Source: Myxococcales bacterium (GTDB lineage Bacteria > Myxococcota > Bradymonadia > UBA7976 > UBA1532). From it: 10,613 nt of DNA. The stretch covers positions 1 through 10,613 of the forward strand of contig JAGQJJ010000074.1 of the NCBI GenBank assembly GCA_020430675.1. Direction: 5' to 3'. Under the pieces are notes generated by a model, which was not told where the DNA came from, made no database searches, and worked only from the letters and a program-made list of their open reading frames with translations. Made by a program: the position numbers and the translations under genes. This document shows positions 5,618 through 10,613 of the stretch, one piece after another. Each line of letters starts with the position of its first letter. The stretch's first letter is position 1.

Positions 5618-6382
5618 ATGTCGACGTGGCGCGTCCATTGGATCGAGTGCCCGTGCGGTGCGCGCTTCGCCGCCTCGTTGGCCGATGGCGTGCACGTTGA
5701 CGCGGCGCCCGCGGTGCGCGAACAGGTGCTCGCGGGCGCGTTGCATCGCGCCGTATGCCCCGGCTGCGGGCGCGCGGGCACCATCGACGCCGAGTTCATC
5801 TACGCCGACTTTGCCCGCCGCGAGTGGATCGTGGTTGCGCCGCCCGCCGAGGTGGGCGCCTGGCGGCGCTGGGCCGAGCTGACCGCGCGCCTCTTCGACG
5901 CGCATGTCACACAAGCCGCGGTGCCGGAAGTGCGCGCGGCTGCGGCCGCTTTCAGGGTGCGCACCGTGTTTGGCGTCGACGCGCTCGCCGAGCGGCTGCG
6001 CGCGTTTGAAGCGCGCCTCGACGATCGGCTGATCGAGACGCTCAAGCTGTCACTGTGGCGCGCCGGTCCCACCCTCTCGCCCGGTCGGCGCGTGCGGCTC
6101 GTCGAGGTCGACCGCGCCGCGTTTGTGTTGCGGTTTGCCATCGACACGCCCGGCGCGCCGACGGCGGTGCCCTTGGCGGTTTCGCTCTCGCTGGGCGCCT
6201 ACGCCGAGGCCGAGGTCGAGGCCGAGCGCCTCGAACACGAGCTGCCCGCTTTTTTTGCGGTGCCCTGCGGCGGCTACGACGTGCATTTTGCCGCCGCCCT
6301 GGCGCGGCCCTGGACCGCTGCGCCGCGTCTGATGATCAAAGGGCCGGTCAAAGCCGGCGGTGCGGAGGTGCGTCTTGCTTGA
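5618..6382 (+). CDS. CpXC-domain protein
   Basis: ATG at 5618 gives 254 aa, chosen because MSTWRVHWIECPCGARF begins the conserved domain directly; an upstream in-frame ATG at 5522 would add a poorly conserved-looking Cys/His-rich tail. Residues 9-70 match the CpXC pattern: two Cys pairs (C11/C13 in ECPCG and C47/C50 in CPGCG) around a segment like LADGVHVDAAPAVREQVLAG. This is likely a small zinc-binding domain. The first pair has only one residue between its cysteines. A middle part, FGVDALAERLRAFEARLDDRLIE, resembles the helical extension of longer CpXC proteins. No signal peptide is seen, so it is probably cytosolic. Molecular function of the family is unknown to me. It overlaps the next gene by 8 nt, pointing to co-expression with the lipoprotein and the large effector. 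Confidence 0.8.
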   Translation: MSTWRVHWIECPCGARFAASLADGVHVDAAPAVREQVLAGALHRAVCPGCGRAGTIDAEFIYADFARREWIVVAPPAEVGAWRRWAELTARLFDAHVTQAAVPEVRAAAAAFRVRTVFGVDALAERLRAFEARLDDRLIETLKLSLWRAGPTLSPGRRVRLVEVDRAAFVLRFAIDTPGAPTAVPLAVSLSLGAYAEAEVEAERLEHELPAFFAVPCGGYDVHFAAALARPWTAAPRLMIKGPVKAGGAEVRLA

Positions 6383-6914
6383 TCACCGGTCTGGCCTTCG
6401 CGCGCTCCTGGTCATGGCGTTGACCGTGGCCCCCGCCTGCAGCGCGTCGAGCGCGCCGCCCGAACCCACACCGGCGCCCGCCGCGCCCACGCCCGCAGCG
6501 CCCGCGCCCGCCCCCGGAGAGCCCATGACCGGCAATATGACCCGCCTGGCCCAAGAGCAGGGGGCCGCGTTCAGCGACCTTCTCGATGACATTCGCGGCC
6601 TGTCGGGCGAGGCGCGCGCCACCGCGGTCGCCGCCGCGGTCAAGGGCCTGCGCGCCACGGCCGACAATGAAGGCGCCGCGTTGGAGTTGATGACCTGGGC
6701 GACGCACGCCGGCGAGGACCGGCGCCTGGCCGCCGTCGACGTGCTGCGCGCCGCCAAGGACATGAACCTCGTGCGCATGCTGGTGGCCCGCGTCGAGCGC
6801 CCCGCCGGCGCCGACGAAGCGGCAGCCTCGCTCACAATATTGACCAATCAGTCATTCGGCAAGGACGCCGCGGCGTGGCGGCGTTGGCTCGACGGGGGCG
6901 GGACGCCCTGGTAG
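6375..6914 (+). CDS. Small lipoprotein with HEAT-like C-terminus
   Basis: A TTG start at 6375 is preferred because GGAGG (6364-6368) precedes it by 6 nt; a GTG at 6360 would add five residues without such a site. The product is 179 aa. The n-region LDHRSGLRA and hydrophobic core LLVMALTV lead to a lipobox-like APAC. It is imperfect, since Pro and Ala replace the usual residues, but is followed by a Ser/Ala/Pro tether as in lipoproteins. The rest is helical (DLLDDIRGLSGEARATAVAAAVKGL, LAAVDVLRAAKDMNLVRMLVARV). It ends in LTNQSFGKDAAAWRRWL, a motif often seen at the end of HEAT/armadillo-like repeats, so a scaffold or binding role is plausible. The gene overlaps the CpXC gene and is 31 bp before the large effector gene. 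Confidence 0.75.
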   Translation: MLDHRSGLRALLVMALTVAPACSASSAPPEPTPAPAAPTPAAPAPAPGEPMTGNMTRLAQEQGAAFSDLLDDIRGLSGEARATAVAAAVKGLRATADNEGAALELMTWATHAGEDRRLAAVDVLRAAKDMNLVRMLVARVERPAGADEAAASLTILTNQSFGKDAAAWRRWLDGGGTPW

Positions 6915-6945
6915 CGCGCCGCGCGGCGCGGGAGGACTCGGGGGC

Positions 6946-9900
6946 ATGGCCGACAAAGAGCAGGACCAGCGCGCGGCCCCGCAGCCGGCGGGCGTGGCTG
7001 AACCGCAGCGTGAAGAGGCGCCGGCCAGCCGCGCCGCTGCCGAGGCCCAGAGCAGCGAGCTCTTGGGCGGCGGTCTGAGCGAAGCCGCGGCGGCGGGCGG
7101 CGATGACCCGGCGAGCGCCCAGGCCGCCGAGCTGTCGGCATTGGGCGGCGGCGCCCCGTTGCCCGCCGCGGTGCGCGGTCCACTCGAAGCCGGCCTCGGC
7201 GCCTCGTTGGCCGGCGTGCGCGTGCATTCGGGTCCGCCGCAGGGCCTCGCCGCCGCTTCGATGGGCGCGCGCGCCCTGGCCCGCGGGCAGGACATCATCG
7301 GCTCGGCCGGCGCGCTCGACCCGTCGACGCCCGGCGGCAGGCGCACGCTGGCCCACGAGGTGGTGCACACCGTGCAGAACCAACGCGGCGGGGCCACCGG
7401 GGTCGCCACCGATGCGCTGAGCGAAGCCGGCGGTGCGGTCGAGGTCGAGGCCGAGGCCGGCGCCGAGGCGCTGCTCGCCGGGCGGTCGTTCACCGTGCGC
7501 GAGTCGGGCGGCGGCGTCGCCCGCGACAAAGCGGCGGTCACCGCCAAGCTCGACGAGAGCCCGTTCAACGCCGCCGAGACCCTGGCGCTGATGCAGCAGC
7601 AGTCGCGGGCCGACGTGCGCGACATCCTGGGTGACACCACGGTCACCGACAAGATGGTCGCCAAGTTCGACGGCGCGCAGATGGCGCGGGCGATGGTGCT
7701 CTTGTGGAGCGACCCGCCGGCCTGGGGCGACGCCTCGTGCCAGAATCGCAGCAACCTGCTGCGCCGCGCCGGGGCCGGCGTCGAGACCGCGCACCGGTAC
7801 CTGGGCATGGCCAGCGCCGCCGGGCGGGTCAAGGTCGCCGAAGACGCCACCCTGCGCCCCTGGCTCGCGCCCGCGGGCGGCGCCGGCGCGCTGGGCATCC
7901 TGCCGAGCGAAGCGCGGGGCCTGTCGGCCGAGGTGGTCGCTTCGCCGACCGCGATGCAATGGGTGGTCTCGTCGTCGTCGGCCGATGCCTTGCTGCGCGC
8001 CGCGGCCCACTCGGCGGCGGGCGCGGCGGCGGTCATCGCCGCCATCGACGCCGCCGGCGGCTGGGGCTGGCTCGCCAACCTGCCCAACGGCGCCGGCCTC
8101 ACGCCCGATCAGATGAGCAGCGTGCAGACGCTCTCGGCCGGCGCCGCCGCCGGCTCGCCCGCGCGCACCGCGCTTCAGGCCAAGATCGCCGCGGCGCCGC
8201 TCGCGGCCACACCCGCCGAAGCGCTGACCCAGCTTCGCGCCTATCTCGGCGGCACCGATGGCACCGAGATGGAGATTCTGCAGCTCATCGGCACGCTCGA
8301 CGCGCCCGGCCAGACGGTGGTGCGAACGACGCTGCTCGACCGCGTGCGCGCCCGGCTGACCGGCGAGAACCTCGCTCAAGGGCTGATGCGGCTCGGTTCG
8401 ACGCCGGCCCAGGTCGCCGCCGGGCTCGACGCGGCCGGGGTCGCCACGCCGGGTCCCATCATGGCCGCGCTCGCCGGCGCCTCGGTGGCCGACCGCGTCG
8501 CCGCCGCCAGCGACGCCACCGCCGCCGCCTATATCAGCCGGGTCAGCGGCCCGTTGCACCCGCGCCAGGTCTATGCCGTGCAGCCCGGCGAAGAGCGCCA
8601 GTTCTTTGCCACCGAAGGCTATGCCGGTCGGCTGATCGCGCTGCTGCCCCCGGCCGATGCCCTGCTTGAGCTGACCGGCGACGACGCGGTCGGCGCGTTT
8701 GGTGCCTACGCCGACGCGCATCCGGCGACCATCACCGCCTGGATCGACCGCCTGCCGCCAAACGGCCAGCGCCATGACTACGAGATCCGCCGCCTGCGCG
8801 CGCTGGCGCTCGCCTGCAACAACGCGGCGATCGACACCAAGGTCGGCCAGTTCCTCGGCGATGGCGTGACCACCGGCGACGTCTCGACCCCCGTCGCGCC
8901 GCCCGCCTCGGCCGCGCAGGGCCCGCTCGCCCGCCTCGACGAGCTGCTCGACGGCAGCGGCTCGCCCGCAGACATCCTCAGCGCCTGCGGCGCGTTGGTG
9001 CACCCCGAGAACCAGACCGTCGTGCGCGATGAAGCCCGCGTCGACAAGCTGCAGGACAAGCTCAGCGACGCCCAGTACTACCAGGCCTGCGTGGCGCTGC
9101 GGCTGACGCCCAAATGGCAGATCAAGTTCCTGTTGTCCGATGACTCGGACAACGCGCCGCGCGTCCAGTCGATCATCAACGCCTCGACCCAGCAGCAGAA
9201 GCTCGAGATCATCGGTTGGGAGTCCCTCATCGATGACATCAAGGGTCTCTTCCAGGGCGCGCAGGCGCTCAACGTCTTCGGCTTTGCCACTTCGTTGCCC
9301 GCCGATGCCTTGCGCCGCGCCGAGTTCCGGCAATGGCTCTTCGAAGGCTCGGCGTCGAGCGATCTGCTGCGTATCTTTGCCACCGACGATGCCACCGCCG
9401 CCCGCATCGCGCCCGCGCTCGACGCCAATGATGGCTGGGGCTGGCTCGGCAGCGTGCGCGGTGGCATGGCCTTGCTGCCCGACGAGCGTGCCCAGCTCTC
9501 AAGGCTGCGCGCGGTGACGACCAACGCCGACACGCAACAACGCATCGACGCGCTCACCGGTGACACCACCGATGTGATGGCCGCTGGCGATGCCTTCACC
9601 GAGCTGAAATCCGAGCTCGACGCGCTGATCAACACCGACGAAGACCAAGTGCTGCGTCTGGCCAACCAGCTCGAAGACGGCCAGAAAGCCACCCTGCGCA
9701 CCGACACCTGGATGCAGAAGGCGGTGAGCTGCTTCAACGCCGAAGAGATGTCGCGCTATGTCTTGAGCCTGGGCTTCAGCCTGCCCGAGCAGATTCGCTG
9801 GGTCACCGCGGCCGCCGGCGGCGAGCCCCCGCCGGCCCAGGTCCAGATGCTCATCAACCGCGCCGACCTCGGCCAGCAGATCGCGCTGCTCGCCGATGCC

Positions 9901-10613
9901 ACCGCGGTGACCACGGTGCGCACGGTCACCCGGGCCTGCCCGCTGCAGACGCTCTCGCATCTCGCCGAGGCGCCGGCGGTTGCCATGGCCTATCCCACCT
10001 TCTGGCCCTGGTTCGTGGCCACCGTCACCTCGTTCGATCTGCTGCGCACCATCGCCGGCTCGGGCGTCGTCGCGCTGGCCATCGCGGTCATGGACGCCAA
10101 CGGCCATCTCACCGCGTTCGACGACCTGCCCCGCGGCACCGGCCTCACCCCCGCCGCGCGCGGTCAGGTCGACACCATCTTCCATGAGTGCGTGCACGCC
10201 AACTGCGAGAAGAAGCTGTTCAGCATTCGCTTCGACGTCTCGCTGTCTGGCGACTGGACCGAGACCGAGCGCGGCGACCTGACGCGCCTCTACGACCGCC
10301 TCGCCGCGCTGCCGATCAACCAGGTCGCCAACAACCCACGCCTGGTCGAGTTCCACCGCCATCACAGCGGCGGCGGCACCTATGACCCGGGCGCCAACCA
10401 GGTCAATATCGGCGCCGACCTGACCTATGAGTGGGAGCAATACAGCGAGACCTCGACCGAAGCCGACCCGGCCGACCGCTGGAACGAGCGCGTCAAGAAG
10501 TTCGACACCACCACCCGCCACGAGGTGGGCCACGCGGTCGACTCGATGCTCGGCGATCGCACCAGCATCGTCTATGACTGGGCGGGATGGCATAAATACG
10601 CCGAGGGCGACCT
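6946..10613 (+). CDS. Large eCIS-type effector with DUF4157 core, repeated helical modules and C-terminal HExxH domain (3' end outside window)
   Basis: ATG at 6946 has GGAGGA (6931-6936) upstream; at least 1222 codons are visible. Residues 1-70 are an Ala/Gln/Glu-rich disordered head without a signal peptide. Residues 73-145 match the eCIS core domain (DUF4157): LPAAVRGPLEAGLGASLAGVRVH, the ALARGQDIIG turn and LAHEVVHTVQ (HEVVH at 137-141). This domain marks proteins loaded into extracellular contractile injection systems. From about 210 to 1080 the body is helical and repetitive, with WxxxxxxxxDLLR and GWGWL-type motifs recurring every 224-234 residues. After 1086 a different, beta-containing domain follows (SIRFDVSLSGDW, GTYDPGANQVNIGADL) with TTRHEVGHAVD at about 1188-1199 (HEVGH 1192-1196), a zinc-peptidase-like motif, cut by the window end. 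Delivery and toxicity are inferred; no injection-system structural gene lies in the window. Confidence 0.85.
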   Translation, partial: MADKEQDQRAAPQPAGVAEPQREEAPASRAAAEAQSSELLGGGLSEAAAAGGDDPASAQAAELSALGGGAPLPAAVRGPLEAGLGASLAGVRVHSGPPQGLAAASMGARALARGQDIIGSAGALDPSTPGGRRTLAHEVVHTVQNQRGGATGVATDALSEAGGAVEVEAEAGAEALLAGRSFTVRESGGGVARDKAAVTAKLDESPFNAAETLALMQQQSRADVRDILGDTTVTDKMVAKFDGAQMARAMVLLWSDPPAWGDASCQNRSNLLRRAGAGVETAHRYLGMASAAGRVKVAEDATLRPWLAPAGGAGALGILPSEARGLSAEVVASPTAMQWVVSSSSADALLRAAAHSAAGAAAVIAAIDAAGGWGWLANLPNGAGLTPDQMSSVQTLSAGAAAGSPARTALQAKIAAAPLAATPAEALTQLRAYLGGTDGTEMEILQLIGTLDAPGQTVVRTTLLDRVRARLTGENLAQGLMRLGSTPAQVAAGLDAAGVATPGPIMAALAGASVADRVAAASDATAAAYISRVSGPLHPRQVYAVQPGEERQFFATEGYAGRLIALLPPADALLELTGDDAVGAFGAYADAHPATITAWIDRLPPNGQRHDYEIRRLRALALACNNAAIDTKVGQFLGDGVTTGDVSTPVAPPASAAQGPLARLDELLDGSGSPADILSACGALVHPENQTVVRDEARVDKLQDKLSDAQYYQACVALRLTPKWQIKFLLSDDSDNAPRVQSIINASTQQQKLEIIGWESLIDDIKGLFQGAQALNVFGFATSLPADALRRAEFRQWLFEGSASSDLLRIFATDDATAARIAPALDANDGWGWLGSVRGGMALLPDERAQLSRLRAVTTNADTQQRIDALTGDTTDVMAAGDAFTELKSELDALINTDEDQVLRLANQLEDGQKATLRTDTWMQKAVSCFNAEEMSRYVLSLGFSLPEQIRWVTAAAGGEPPPAQVQMLINRADLGQQIALLADATAVTTVRTVTRACPLQTLSHLAEAPAVAMAYPTFWPWFVATVTSFDLLRTIAGSGVVALAIAVMDANGHLTAFDDLPRGTGLTPAARGQVDTIFHECVHANCEKKLFSIRFDVSLSGDWTETERGDLTRLYDRLAALPINQVANNPRLVEFHRHHSGGGTYDPGANQVNIGADLTYEWEQYSETSTEADPADRWNERVKKFDTTTRHEVGHAVDSMLGDRTSIVYDWAGWHKYAEGD

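Noticed and set aside
6832..9333. A long open frame on the minus strand (833 codons) opposite the large effector gene.
   Set aside because: Its translation is Arg/Gly/Ala/Val-rich low-information sequence, as produced opposite a GC-rich gene. The plus-strand frame has the DUF4157 domain, a ribosome-binding site and repeats.
10183..10197. A second HExxH (HECVH, residues 1080-1084) in the effector as a catalytic site.
   Set aside because: It falls at the tail of the fourth repeat unit, with no other peptidase-like context; HEVGH at 1192-1196 has the typical flanking pattern. It could be revisited with a structure.

Overview
The window is GC-rich DNA with dense coding and strong G/C preference at third codon positions. 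It carries many secreted lipoproteins with Pro/Asp linkers, a thrombospondin type-3 repeat tail, a formylglycine-generating-enzyme (FGE) fragment, sigma-54-like promoters and an eCIS-type (DUF4157) effector. Together these suggest a Gram-negative predator or soil/marine bacterium of the Myxococcota type. That assignment is an inference from gene content; no rRNA or marker gene is present.

Layout. (1) 1-471, plus strand: the 3' end of a gene that begins as an FGE/SUMF1-type domain and changes abruptly to unrelated helical sequence. (2) 492-5440, minus strand, read right to left: a lipoprotein with an HExxH motif and calcium-binding type repeats (4193-5440); then, behind its own sigma-54-like promoter, a Cys-rich lipoprotein (2995-3969), a lipoprotein whose signal peptide is interrupted (2204-2998), a FadL-family outer-membrane protein (936-2216) and a small unknown protein (492-875). 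The two inner junctions overlap, so the three genes from 3969 to 936 look translationally coupled and form a cell-envelope operon. (3) 5618-10613, plus strand: a CpXC-domain protein, a small HEAT-like lipoprotein overlapping it, and a very large protein with an N-terminal eCIS core domain, about four repeats of a ~225-residue module and a C-terminal HExxH domain cut by the window end.

Most notable observations. First, a ~174-bp element with terminal inverted repeats and a 7-bp direct repeat has inserted in frame into a lipoprotein signal peptide. Deleting it in silico restores a textbook lipoprotein signal, MNRRWPFLAALALALGC. Second, the eCIS effector candidate has a modular repeat body that I do not recognise. 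Third, the Cys-rich lipoprotein carries a ten-cysteine module twice with nearly identical spacing. Fourth, both minus-strand transcription units have a sigma-54-like -24/-12 element at almost the same distance from the start codon.

There is no gene-free stretch longer than 300 bases. The two main gaps (3970-4192 and 5441-5617) hold the proposed promoters. No tRNA, rRNA, CRISPR array or intrinsic terminator with a clear U-tract was seen.
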